From Bacillota bacterium (lineage in GTDB: Bacteria; Bacillota; Clostridia; Acetivibrionales; DTU013): DNA of 64,000 bases. The stretch is taken from assembly GCA_023426125.1 (NCBI GenBank), contig JAFABI010000017.1, positions 62,001 through 126,000 on the forward strand, in the 5' to 3' direction. The notes beneath the pieces were generated by a model. The model was not told the origin of the DNA, did not search any database, and worked only from the letters and a program-made list of their open reading frames with translations. Shown one piece after another: positions 33,530 through 42,561 of this stretch. Numbering within the stretch: position 1 is the stretch's first letter; each line of letters opens with the position of its first letter. A program made the position numbers and the translations under genes.

Positions 33530-35218
33530 ATGAGAGCGAGAAGAATTCTTGGGGTCGTATTGGCAATGACACTGATAATCTCATCCTTTGCTGCGTGCGG
33601 TCAAGGCGCGGCAAAGGAAACCACGTCCACAACAGCAGGAGGAACAGCAGGCACGACGCAGCAAACAACAGCGGCGGCGGAAAAACCCGATCCTTTTGGA
33701 AAATATGAGCCGGCAATTGAAATTACAGCTGTAAGGTCATCTGCACCGGCAACCGTAAAGTATGCCGACGGAGAATCCTTAAGCAACAATGTATGGACCC
33801 AGGCTTATGAAAACGAACTGGGAATCAAAGTAAAATATTTATGGGATGCCGATGCTTCCCAGTGGGAGTCTAAAACAAATATCATGATCGCATCCAGCGA
33901 TTTGCCGGACGTTTTCCAGGCGACTCCCGTGCAATTCAAGCAATTATACAATTCAGGCATGCTGCAGGAAATGACGAAAGCTTATGAAGATTATGCATCT
34001 CCTTATACAAAGCAAATCATCCTTGAATCAGGACCCGACCAATTCGAATCCGCCAAAATAGACGGCAAGCTTATGGCTGTTCCATTTACCGGACTTCCCA
34101 AGGAAGGTCTTCCCATCCTTTATGTCCGTTCAGACTGGCTTAAAAATCTGAATCTGCCTGAGCCCGGGACGATGGACGATTTGTTGAAGATTTCCCAGGC
34201 ATTTGCAAAACAGGATCCGGACGGCAATAAAAAGAATGACACCTTTGGATTAATGATTGATAATCAATTTTATGTGCAGGATTTCCTGAAAGGTTTTGCC
34301 TATGGCTATCATGCGTACCCCAAGGCATGGATCAAAGACAGCTCCGGGAAAATAATCTATGGCAGCATCATGCCTGAGATGAAAACCGTATTGCTGAAAT
34401 TGCAGGAAATGTATAAAAACGGTGAAATCGACAAGGAATTTGGCAGCAAGGATTCGACCAAGGTTTTTGAGGATATTATGGCCTCAAAAGGCGGAATGTA
34501 TTTCGGACAATTCTGGAATCCGGTGTATCCGCAGGATACGAATGTGAAGAATGACCCTAAAACGGATTGGAAGGCATTCCCCATCGTTTCTGCAGATGAC
34601 AGGCAGGTAAAAGTAGTTGCGAATATGGGTATATTGGGGTACTGGGTTGTTAAGAAAGATGCGAAGAACCCTGAGGCTGTTGTAAAAATGTTGAATATGT
34701 TTACAAAGATATTCTATGAAAACACCGACTTCGATACTTACAGGAAATATGTAAATGCGGAAGACGGCAGTGAAATCTGGCAAAACGCACTTGTCCAAGC
34801 CTATAGAGGCTTCAAGAACCTTGCAGGCTATGAAAACATAAATGCGGTCTTAAAAGGCTCGAAGCAGGCTTCCGAATTGACACCGGAAGAAAAAGGCAAT
34901 TACGATAATATTCAAAAGTACCTGAAGGATAAGGATATTGTTGGTTTCCCATGGAACAAGATTTATGGGGAAAACGGATCGATGGGAGTTATCGGAGTAT
35001 ACAAAGCCAATGACGCATATGTCCTGAATGAATTCTACGGCGCCCCTACGCCTGGAATGACGAAGAATCAGGTAACGCTGGATAAACTTGAGATAGAAAC
35101 CTTTACCAAGATCATCCTCGGTAAATCCATCGATGAATTCGACAAGTTTGTGGATCAGTGGAATAAACTGGGCGGAGAAGAAATAACCAAAGAAGTAAAT
35201 GATCTATTCTTGAAATAA
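33530..35218 (+). CDS. Extracellular sugar-binding lipoprotein (LplA type), glycan locus
   Basis: 562 residues. Signal peptide with lipobox SFAAC, then a Thr/Ala-rich linker, then a family 1 solute-binding domain with WTQAYENELGIKVKYLWDADAS and a calcium-binding-like DPDGNKKNDT loop that is common in LplA proteins. It captures an oligosaccharide at the cell surface for the two permeases that follow. ATG at 33530 with AAGGTGG upstream. A 14-bp hairpin after the gene probably stabilises its mRNA so that more binding protein than permease is made. Confidence 0.92.
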   Translation: MRARRILGVVLAMTLIISSFAACGQGAAKETTSTTAGGTAGTTQQTTAAAEKPDPFGKYEPAIEITAVRSSAPATVKYADGESLSNNVWTQAYENELGIKVKYLWDADASQWESKTNIMIASSDLPDVFQATPVQFKQLYNSGMLQEMTKAYEDYASPYTKQIILESGPDQFESAKIDGKLMAVPFTGLPKEGLPILYVRSDWLKNLNLPEPGTMDDLLKISQAFAKQDPDGNKKNDTFGLMIDNQFYVQDFLKGFAYGYHAYPKAWIKDSSGKIIYGSIMPEMKTVLLKLQEMYKNGEIDKEFGSKDSTKVFEDIMASKGGMYFGQFWNPVYPQDTNVKNDPKTDWKAFPIVSADDRQVKVVANMGILGYWVVKKDAKNPEAVVKMLNMFTKIFYENTDFDTYRKYVNAEDGSEIWQNALVQAYRGFKNLAGYENINAVLKGSKQASELTPEEKGNYDNIQKYLKDKDIVGFPWNKIYGENGSMGVIGVYKANDAYVLNEFYGAPTPGMTKNQVTLDKLEIETFTKIILGKSIDEFDKFVDQWNKLGGEEITKEVNDLFLK

Positions 35219-35249
35219 TACTGAAGGCCGTTATAATGTAAGTATACGG

Positions 35250-35290
35250 GCGAAGAGAATAAGATGGTATCGGCACCTTATTCTCTTCGC
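35250..35290 (+). promoter_or_regulatory. Intercistronic hairpin after the binding-protein gene
   Basis: Exact 14-base arms GCGAAGAGAATAAG and CTTATTCTCTTCGC with a 13-base loop and no T-run after it. It fits an mRNA-stabilising or partial-termination stem between the binding protein and permease genes. Confidence 0.65.
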
Positions 35291-35309
35291 ATCAATAAGA
35301 GGGGATTAT

Positions 35310-36290
35310 ATGAAAAATAAAGCAAAGTATGGTGAAAAAGCTTCATTTAATGCTTCCAGTCTTATTTCAGCAATGCCATATGAAAAAAAGCCTAAAAAGG
35401 CATGGCGCCGCCAGCTGCCTCTGCACTTTATGATTTTGCCCGGTCTGGTGCTTATTCTTGTTTACAATTACATTCCAATGGCAGGTATCACCATTGCGTT
35501 TCAGAATTTCATACCGGCGAAGGGGATATTTGGAAGCCAGGATTGGTGCGGGTTGGATAACTTTAAATATGTTTTCCTCCTGCCGGGCACAATGACGGTA
35601 TTATGGAATACGGTCTATATTTCTTTTATGAAAATCATTGCAGGCTTGCTGACACCGATCCTCATCGCTCTTCTTCTCAATGAGATCAGAAAGAATTCCT
35701 TTAAACGAGGGGTTCAAACCTTGATCTATTTGCCGAATTTTCTGTCCTGGGTTATATTTGCCGGCATTATCATTGACATATTGTCTCCGTCGGACGGGAT
35801 CGTTAATAAAGCAATAAATTTATTCGGGATCGAACCTATCTATTTCCTCGGGGATGAAAAATGGTTTCCTTTCACCATGGTAATAACGGATGTCTGGAAA
35901 AATTTTGGTTTTAATACCATTGTTTTCCTGGCTGCCCTGACTGCGATTGATCCAACCTTATATGAGGCATGTTACATGGATGGAGCAGGTAAGTGGAAGC
36001 AGACATTTTATGTCACATTGCCGGGAATGGCAAGCATTATCGTGCTTATTGCAGCTTTAAACATCGGACAGATCCTCAACGCCGGTTTTGATCAGATATT
36101 TAATCTTTACAGCCCTCAGGTATATTCGACAGGGGATATAATTGATACGCTTGTATACCGCCTTGGTATGATAAATGCACAATATGGAGTTGCGACAGCG
36201 GTCGGGTTGTTTAAATCGACTGTTTCCTTTGGACTTATTTCCTTATCCTACTACTTTGCGTACCGGTTTGCCAACTATAGAATTTTTTAA
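35310..36290 (+). CDS. Sugar ABC transporter permease (LplB type), glycan locus
   Basis: 326 residues with six membrane segments. The EAA loop is visible as YEACYMDGAGKWKQTFYVTLP. Strongly similar in layout to the permease at 4685-5644, ending YRFANYRIF. AGAGGGG lies before the ATG. Works with the LplC-type permease that follows; no ATPase is encoded nearby. Confidence 0.93.
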   Translation: MKNKAKYGEKASFNASSLISAMPYEKKPKKAWRRQLPLHFMILPGLVLILVYNYIPMAGITIAFQNFIPAKGIFGSQDWCGLDNFKYVFLLPGTMTVLWNTVYISFMKIIAGLLTPILIALLLNEIRKNSFKRGVQTLIYLPNFLSWVIFAGIIIDILSPSDGIVNKAINLFGIEPIYFLGDEKWFPFTMVITDVWKNFGFNTIVFLAALTAIDPTLYEACYMDGAGKWKQTFYVTLPGMASIIVLIAALNIGQILNAGFDQIFNLYSPQVYSTGDIIDTLVYRLGMINAQYGVATAVGLFKSTVSFGLISLSYYFAYRFANYRIF

Positions 36291-36373
36291 CAGCCTGTTG
36301 TACTAAACCAGCGAACAAGTAAACTTTATATAGGAGTTCATGTTACTATTATTGCAAAGGGGGAGTGAAGCAT

Positions 36374-37267
36374 TTGAAACATAAAATATCCAATGGTGAG
36401 AAGGTTTTTAGCATATTTAATTATACGTTTCTCAGCGTTCTTGGACTTACGTGTATTTTGCCGCTGATTCATGTTCTGGCTGTTTCTTTCAGCTCCAAGG
36501 CTCCGGTGGCTGCAGGCATGGTAGGATTATGGCCTGTGGATTTTTCATTGGAATCCTACAGGTTTATCGTAAACAAGCCTGAATTTCTGAGGGCTTTGAG
36601 TGTCACGGCATGGCGTATTCTTTTAGGCGTCCCGCTGAGCATGCTGCTTACCATCCTGGTGGCATATCCGCTATCAAAGGAAGACAAGCAATTTCGCGGC
36701 CGCACGGTGTATGTCTGGGCTTTTATGATCACCATCCTGTTTTCCGGCGGCCTGATACCGTTTTATATGACGGTAAAAATGACGGGGATGCTTGATACCA
36801 TCGGTGCATTGGTACTCCCCTCCGCTGTCCAGGTATTTAACATTGTTTTAATGCTTAATTTTTTCCGTGGGATACCCAAAGAGATTGAAGAATCTGCCTT
36901 TGTGGATGGTGCGGCCCATTGGAAAACACTCTGGAAAATAATTATCCCCGTATCCATGCCTTCAATCGCTACAGTATTGTTGTTTACAACGGTCACACAA
37001 TGGAATTCCTGGTTTGACGGCATTCTTCTCATGAACTCGTCAGCCAATTATCCCTTGCAGACATATCTTCAGGTGATGGTAATTCAGGCAACCATGAAAA
37101 TAGGTAGTACTTTCAATGCCGAAGATTATAAAATACTTCAGATTGTATCGGACAAAACCGCAAAGTCCGCTCAGATCTTTCTGGGTGCTTTACCAATTTT
37201 GCTGGTTTATCCGTTTTTGCAAAGATACTTTGTCAAGGGAATCGTTCTCGGGAGCGTCAAAGGCTGA
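36374..37267 (+). CDS. Sugar ABC transporter permease (LplC type), glycan locus
   Basis: 297 residues with six membrane segments and the coupling loop EESAFVDGAAHWKTLWKIIIPVSMP. Ends FLQRYFVKGIVLGSVKG, nearly the same as the LplC-type protein at 3777-4670. The TTG at 36374 is preferred to the GTG at 36365 because the GGGGG ribosome site is nine bases from the former and almost touches the latter. Either start changes only three residues. Confidence 0.91.
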   Translation: MKHKISNGEKVFSIFNYTFLSVLGLTCILPLIHVLAVSFSSKAPVAAGMVGLWPVDFSLESYRFIVNKPEFLRALSVTAWRILLGVPLSMLLTILVAYPLSKEDKQFRGRTVYVWAFMITILFSGGLIPFYMTVKMTGMLDTIGALVLPSAVQVFNIVLMLNFFRGIPKEIEESAFVDGAAHWKTLWKIIIPVSMPSIATVLLFTTVTQWNSWFDGILLMNSSANYPLQTYLQVMVIQATMKIGSTFNAEDYKILQIVSDKTAKSAQIFLGALPILLVYPFLQRYFVKGIVLGSVKG

Positions 37268-37311
37268 GGGTCAAGCCGGAGCCGGCTTAAATATGCCTTT
37301 TAAGCATTTTT

Positions 37312-37427
37312 TACTGCAGTGAAACATTTTAATATACCCTTTCGGAAATACCGCGCTGAAGCGTTTGCCGCTTTTTTTTCGGAAGGCACATAAATGCCGA
37401 TAGATCAACGTTTGTTTCGCCGTAGTA
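37312..37427. repeat. Structured repeat family H, copy B
   Basis: Outer arms TACTGCAGTGAAAC and GTTTCGCCGTAGTA pair with two wobble pairs and one mismatch; a middle stem TTTCGGAAATACCGC / GCCGCTTTTTTTTCGGAA follows, then the core GGCACATAAATGCCGAT. It lies on the sense strand about 40 bases before the start of the GH20-like gene. Confidence 0.75.
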
Positions 37428-37463
37428 TCCTTCAATAGAATACAGCAGGAAAGGGTGTTTACT

Positions 37464-40061
37464 ATGCAATTGGAATTACCGGTGGGTGATTCACCCAAGG
37501 CGTTAAGCTTCCCTCATTTTCCTACAGGACATCAGGCGGTAGTATGGAGAAACTGGGAGCTTGTTCCTGTAAAACAGATTGCCCGGGTGCTTGCTGCAAC
37601 AGAAGACGATATTCTAAAACTGGCGGAGGGGATGGGATTAAGAATACCACCCCAGGTCCCGGGGCAATGGCTGGAGAGAGGCTACATTACCATTATACGC
37701 GCCAATTGGCATCTGCTGACCTATGAGCAGCTTCTGGCGCTTTTGGGCTGGAGCTCCGAGAAGCTTGCTTATACCCTGAAAGAGGATGATTTCCTGTTTG
37801 TAAAGCTTGGCAACCACAAACCGTTTGTAGAGCCGGTAACTTATTATCCGCTTACAGAGCATGAGAAAATACAAACGGATGAGCTGCGAAAGCTTATTAC
37901 GGCTCATTTTCCACCGAAAGCACAGGAGAGGCACAGCAGTCCTTTTGATTTTCTACAGAAATTTACTGAGAAAAGCCGGGTTGAATTCAGGGAGTATGAT
38001 AAAGGTGAAGCAGACGGTACAGTTATTAATAATTCCTGGAGGATAGAGTATCCCGCCTTAAAAAATGTTGATTTGTTCGTAGAAAGATTTGCTTCCCATA
38101 TCAAGGACAGGTGGGGGATTGAGCTTGATACGTCCATGAAGCGGGATCACGGGAAAAAGATTCTTCTTGAATCAGGCAGCGTTTCCGGCATGGTATCTGA
38201 AAGTCATGAAATTGCAGTAAGCGATGAAAATATAAAAATAACTGCCGTAGACGGTACCGGTCTGCTGCGTGGCTTGCAATGGCTGGAGAAGGAAATGGAA
38301 AAGGCGGGAGGTCCTTGCATCAAAAAGGGCCGGATTATGCGCCATACCAGATTTACTCTGCGGCTCATATACTCCTATTTTGCTGTTTATGGAGATCCGC
38401 TCATTGACCGGGATATTGACCCTTACCCTGATGAACTGTTGAATTCACTTTCGAAACTGGGCATAAACGGCATATGGCTCCAGGGGGTATTGTATAATCT
38501 GGTCCATTGGGAAAAGGCTCCGGGGATATCCAGGGACTGCGAAAAGAGAATAGAAGGCTTGAAACAATTGGTTGCACGTGCTGCAGCCTATGGGATCGGT
38601 GTATACCTTTATCTTAATGAACCGCGCGCCATGCCGCTGGATTTCTTTGAACTGCACCCTGAGCTGAAAGGGCATACGGAGGATGAGTTTGGTGCTCTCT
38701 GTACTTCGCAGGAAGCTGTGAGAAGCTACCTGTGGAATGGCGTTCACTGTCTTTTTAAAGATGTACCCGACTTAGCGGGGATTATTACAATTACCATGTC
38801 GGAGAATTTAACCAATTGTTACTCCCGCGCTTCAAAAGCCGGGACAAATTGCCCCAGGTGCAGGGATAGGAGCCCTCAGGAGGTAATCGCCGAGGTGAAT
38901 GGCATTATTGCGGATGCTGCACGGAGTGCAAAGCCGGACGCCAGGGTTATCTGCTGGAATTGGGGCTGGAACAAAGCCATGGGCTGGGACCGCGGCATGG
39001 TAGCTGAAGCGATCGGTAGGCTTCCTGACGGAGTCAGCCTGATGTGCACCAGTGAAGATGAAATGCAAACCTGTACCGGAGGAATTAAAGGGTATGTAGA
39101 AGACTATTCCATGTCCAATGCGGGTCCGGGTGAAAAATCCATCCACTGTTGGCAGCTTGCGGCAGCCAGGAATTTAAAGCCTGTGGCAAAGGTACAGCTG
39201 AACAATACCTGGGAATGTTCCGCCGTACCGTATTTACCGGTTATGGACCTGGTTGTGCAGCATCTGGAAAGCCTTGTTGAATGCGGAGTGTCGGGCTTGA
39301 TGCTTGGGTGGACGCTTGGCGGTTATCCGTCCCTCAATCTGGAACTGGCTTCACAGTATTACTGGAAACAGACAGGAGCGGAAAAGGTTGATGCAGTAGA
39401 ACTTGCAGCCAGTGAATACGGACGGGATGTGAGCGTGAGGATTGGAAATGCCTGGAGTTGTTTCAGCAGGGCATTCAGGGAGTTTCCCTTTAATTTGATG
39501 GTGCTTTATACCGCACCGCAGAACTTTGGCCCGTCTAATTTGCTTTACCTCAATTCTACAGGATATAAGGCAACCATGATCGGTTTCCCTTATGATGATA
39601 TGGATTCGTGGCGGGGGATATATCCTGAAGAGGTTTTGGAAGAACAGTTTAAAAACCTTAGTATTGAGTGGAAAAACGGCCTGGAAATAGTAAAGCAGAT
39701 GCAAGAAGAAGTCCATCAAAAGAAAACGGATAATTTCGCCGACTTGCAAAATGTTTCGGAAGCCGCTTATTGCCATTTCCGGAGTACATATCTGCAAATA
39801 GCCTATACCAGGCTTCGTAATCGTCTATCCGGAATGGAGGCTCCGGAAAACCGCGGCAGTATTATCAACAGGATTCTTGATATCCTTGCGGAAGAAATCG
39901 AGATTGCAAAAATGCTTCACGGAATTGTTGAAAAAGATTCAAGGATAGGGTTTGAGGCAAGCAACCACTATTACTATACACTTCAGGATTTGAAGGAAAA
40001 AGTTCTAAACTGTGAATACCTGCGCGGGAAGTACATTGAAATGGCTGATACTATAGCGTAG
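37464..40061 (+). CDS. GH20-like (hexosaminidase/alpha-glucuronidase-like) protein of unknown specificity
   Basis: 865 residues, cytoplasmic. The first 150 residues are unusual and include QWLERGYITIIRANWHLLTYEQLLALLGW, which looks like a helical HTH-like or binding module. From about 195 a GH20b/GH67-type N-terminal fold appears (VDLFVERFASHIKDRWGIELD), then a barrel with SLSKLGINGIWLQGVLYNL and AAAYGIGVYLYLNEPRAMP. A CPRCRDRS Cys pair sits near 460. Candidate catalytic acids include Glu in TMSENLTNCYSR. Family membership is by fold only. ATG at 37464 with AAAGGG eight bases upstream. Confidence 0.68.
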   Translation: MQLELPVGDSPKALSFPHFPTGHQAVVWRNWELVPVKQIARVLAATEDDILKLAEGMGLRIPPQVPGQWLERGYITIIRANWHLLTYEQLLALLGWSSEKLAYTLKEDDFLFVKLGNHKPFVEPVTYYPLTEHEKIQTDELRKLITAHFPPKAQERHSSPFDFLQKFTEKSRVEFREYDKGEADGTVINNSWRIEYPALKNVDLFVERFASHIKDRWGIELDTSMKRDHGKKILLESGSVSGMVSESHEIAVSDENIKITAVDGTGLLRGLQWLEKEMEKAGGPCIKKGRIMRHTRFTLRLIYSYFAVYGDPLIDRDIDPYPDELLNSLSKLGINGIWLQGVLYNLVHWEKAPGISRDCEKRIEGLKQLVARAAAYGIGVYLYLNEPRAMPLDFFELHPELKGHTEDEFGALCTSQEAVRSYLWNGVHCLFKDVPDLAGIITITMSENLTNCYSRASKAGTNCPRCRDRSPQEVIAEVNGIIADAARSAKPDARVICWNWGWNKAMGWDRGMVAEAIGRLPDGVSLMCTSEDEMQTCTGGIKGYVEDYSMSNAGPGEKSIHCWQLAAARNLKPVAKVQLNNTWECSAVPYLPVMDLVVQHLESLVECGVSGLMLGWTLGGYPSLNLELASQYYWKQTGAEKVDAVELAASEYGRDVSVRIGNAWSCFSRAFREFPFNLMVLYTAPQNFGPSNLLYLNSTGYKATMIGFPYDDMDSWRGIYPEEVLEEQFKNLSIEWKNGLEIVKQMQEEVHQKKTDNFADLQNVSEAAYCHFRSTYLQIAYTRLRNRLSGMEAPENRGSIINRILDILAEEIEIAKMLHGIVEKDSRIGFEASNHYYYTLQDLKEKVLNCEYLRGKYIEMADTIA

Positions 40062-40087
40062 CGGTCTCACCGCAAGCAGCATTTCGT

Positions 40088-40120
40088 GAAATTGCTTCGT
40101 CGCAAGCTCCTCGCAATGAC
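40088..40120. repeat. Family G repeat, half copy
   Basis: GAAATTGCTTCGTCGCAAGC followed by TCCTCGCAATGAC is the right arm of the CATTGCGAGGA-type palindrome. Confidence 0.6.
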
Positions 40121-40172
40121 ACATGTGCCGGCAAGCTTGATGCATGGGGCCATTTGGCTGTAAAGCATACAA

Positions 40173-40310
40173 TGTAGGGGCGGCCATTGGCCGTCCGCCC
40201 GTGATAGCAGGCAAACCGGGAAATAGCGAACGGTCGGAGTACAGAATAGTCCCTTGTGAAAAAGATATTGTTATCACAGATAGCATTTGTGGACGCGCAA
40301 TGCGCGCATA
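40173..40310. repeat. Family F repeat, long copy
   Basis: TGTAGGGGCGGCCATTGGCC at the left and GTGGACGCGCAATGCGCGC at the right, with about 95 bases between the arms, longer than other copies. Confidence 0.72.
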
Positions 40311-40513
40311 CCCTTTATGGTTGAAAGAGGCGGATATATTCCTACCTGTGACCACACTGTACCTTCCAATGTACCGTATGAAAACTATTTATATTATCGG
40401 AAGCTTATTACAGCACTGGACGGTTTTAAATAAAAATATATATTCTGTGGGCGTGTTTATGGAGTATTCTATATTTGTAGGATTTATCACCTTTTTGCAG
40501 GAGGAATATAACG

Positions 40514-42481
40514 ATGGTAAATTATAAGCAAGACAGAATAACCCTTTGTATGATGGATAAGGATCCGACAATCGATTATGCGGGAAATGAGTTGAAAGCT
40601 TATATTGAGCGGATGACGGCAGGAAGAACGGCAGTCGATCTGGTTTATGAAGAGATGCCTGCTTGCTTGAAACCTGGTTTCTTATGGGTGGGTTTATGGT
40701 CGTCCTTTAAGAGCGCTGAAAATAGAACGCTTGATTGCTCATCCGTTGTTTTGCCGCAAGTAGAGGACCCTCTGATGGATGACGCCTTTTGTATGGATGT
40801 CCGGGAGGGGAAAGGATTTATTTGCGGTATGAATCCCCGAAGCGTTTTACTCGCCGTTTACCGGTTTCTTACCGAGGCCGGCTGCAGGTGGGTACGGCCG
40901 GGAAAGGATGGAGAATCAATACCGTTAAAAGAAAAAGCCGATCTAACGGTGACACTTGTCGAGGAAGCATCCTACAGGCATAGAGGAATATGCATCGAGG
41001 GGGCTGTAAGCCATGAGAATGTTGCGGAGCTCATCGATTGGATGCCAAAGGTCGGCTTTAATTCTTATATGATCCAGTTCAGGGAAGCTTATAATTTTTT
41101 TAACAAATGGTATACGCATGCAAATAATCCCATGTTAAAACCTGAGGTTTTCACTGTTGAAACAGCGAGAGAATACTGCAGCAAATTAAAAGGCGAAATA
41201 AAAAAAAGAGGATTGATCTATCATGCGGTAGGACATGGATGGACCTGTGAACCCTTTGGCATACCAGGGTTGGACTGGGAGCGGAAGGAGTATGATATTC
41301 CAAATGAAATTTTAGCAAATTTTGCCGAGGTAAACGGAAAACGTAGTATCTGGGATGGCATTCCGCTAAATACGAATCTGTGCTATTCCAATGCCGGGGT
41401 CAGGAAACGCGTAGTTATGAGCGCTCTGGAATATCTTAAGGAACACAGGGAAGTAGATGTCTTGCATTTTTGGCTTGCCGACAGCTATAATAATCACTGT
41501 GAATGTGAAGAATGCGTTAAAATGATCCCAACAGATTATTATGTCAAGCTGTTGAACGAATTGGATGCTGTATTGACGTTAAACGGAATAAACACAAAAG
41601 TGGTATTCCTGATCTATTTTGAGCTGCTCTGGCCTCCGGAGACTGAAGAGATTAAAAACCCTGACCGGTTCATCTTGATGTTTGCTCCCATCACTAGAAC
41701 TTATAGTAAGGAATTTAGCAGCGAGAATGGGATGATGGAGCTTCCTGCCTATGACCGGAATAAAATCAGCCCTCCGAAAAATGTTGAGGACAATTTGTCC
41801 TTTCTGAAAGCCTGGCAGCAAATATTCAAAGGCGACAGCTTTGATTTCGACTACCACCTGATGTGGGACCATTATAAGGACCCTGGATATTATAAGATTT
41901 CGGAAATACTCGGCAAGGATGTAAAAAATCTGAAAAAAATCGGTCTTAACGGTTTTATGAGCTGTCAGGTACAAAGAGCTTTCTTCCCTACCGGATTGCC
42001 TATGTATGTTTTGGGAAAAACGTTATGGAACAGCAGCCTGGAATTTGAAGACATCGCCAGGGAGTATTTCCTTGGAGCCTTTGGTGATGAAGGTGATCAG
42101 TGCATGAAATACCTGGCCGCACTTTCCGGGCTTTTTGATCCTGCATACTTAAGGGGCGAGAAGCCTGAAGTGAATCATGAACGGTATGAAAGCTTCTGCA
42201 AAATAAAGCAAGTGATCAATGACTTTCGTCCGGTTATTGAAAAAAACATAAAAAACACGGAAGGCTGTAAGGCCCTATCGTGGAAATATATTGAATTCCA
42301 CGCAAAGGTATGCAGTCAATTGAGCTGTGCTTTACAGGCAAGATCCGTGGAGGATCGGAAAACTGCAAAGGAATATTGGGAAAAGCTCTTGAAAGTACTT
42401 CGTGAGAGTGAGGAAGAAAATCAGGCCGTATTTGATTTATACTATTTTATCGTAACTCTTGCAAATATGTTCGCTCCTTAA
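40514..42481 (+). CDS. DUF4838-type glycoside hydrolase-like protein
   Basis: 655 residues, cytoplasmic. The N-terminal 120 residues form a GH67/GH20-type accessory domain (NELKAYIERMTAG, PRSVLLAVYRFLTEAGCRWVRPG). The central region holds the DUF4838 hallmark FWLADSYNNHCECEECVKM, with a Cys-x-Cys-x2-Cys group that may bind a metal. DUF4838 proteins are common in glycan loci of Firmicutes and Bacteroidetes, without a settled reaction. Start has CAGGAGG. It is the second barrel protein of this kind in the operon, after the GH20-like gene. Confidence 0.82.
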   Translation: MVNYKQDRITLCMMDKDPTIDYAGNELKAYIERMTAGRTAVDLVYEEMPACLKPGFLWVGLWSSFKSAENRTLDCSSVVLPQVEDPLMDDAFCMDVREGKGFICGMNPRSVLLAVYRFLTEAGCRWVRPGKDGESIPLKEKADLTVTLVEEASYRHRGICIEGAVSHENVAELIDWMPKVGFNSYMIQFREAYNFFNKWYTHANNPMLKPEVFTVETAREYCSKLKGEIKKRGLIYHAVGHGWTCEPFGIPGLDWERKEYDIPNEILANFAEVNGKRSIWDGIPLNTNLCYSNAGVRKRVVMSALEYLKEHREVDVLHFWLADSYNNHCECEECVKMIPTDYYVKLLNELDAVLTLNGINTKVVFLIYFELLWPPETEEIKNPDRFILMFAPITRTYSKEFSSENGMMELPAYDRNKISPPKNVEDNLSFLKAWQQIFKGDSFDFDYHLMWDHYKDPGYYKISEILGKDVKNLKKIGLNGFMSCQVQRAFFPTGLPMYVLGKTLWNSSLEFEDIAREYFLGAFGDEGDQCMKYLAALSGLFDPAYLRGEKPEVNHERYESFCKIKQVINDFRPVIEKNIKNTEGCKALSWKYIEFHAKVCSQLSCALQARSVEDRKTAKEYWEKLLKVLRESEEENQAVFDLYYFIVTLANMFAP

Positions 42482-42561
42482 TGCTTTTTCCTGCCTGCAT
42501 ATGAAATACCCGGGTATCAACAGGATTTGACAGAATGTCAAGATATGAACGGAGGGGGATA

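Larger units (their letters stand above)
40062..40513. other. 452-base gap with two dispersed repeats
   Basis: Holds a half copy of family G (40088-40120) and a long family F copy (40173-40310). The stretch 40380-40500 is AT-rich and could carry a separate promoter for the DUF4838 gene. The open frame across 40144-40527 is only the repeat plus chance sequence. Confidence 0.5.

Noticed and set aside
37273..37288. Short palindrome AAGCCGGAGCCGGCTT after the LplC-type gene
   Set aside because: The stem has almost no loop and no T-run; a terminator cannot be supported.
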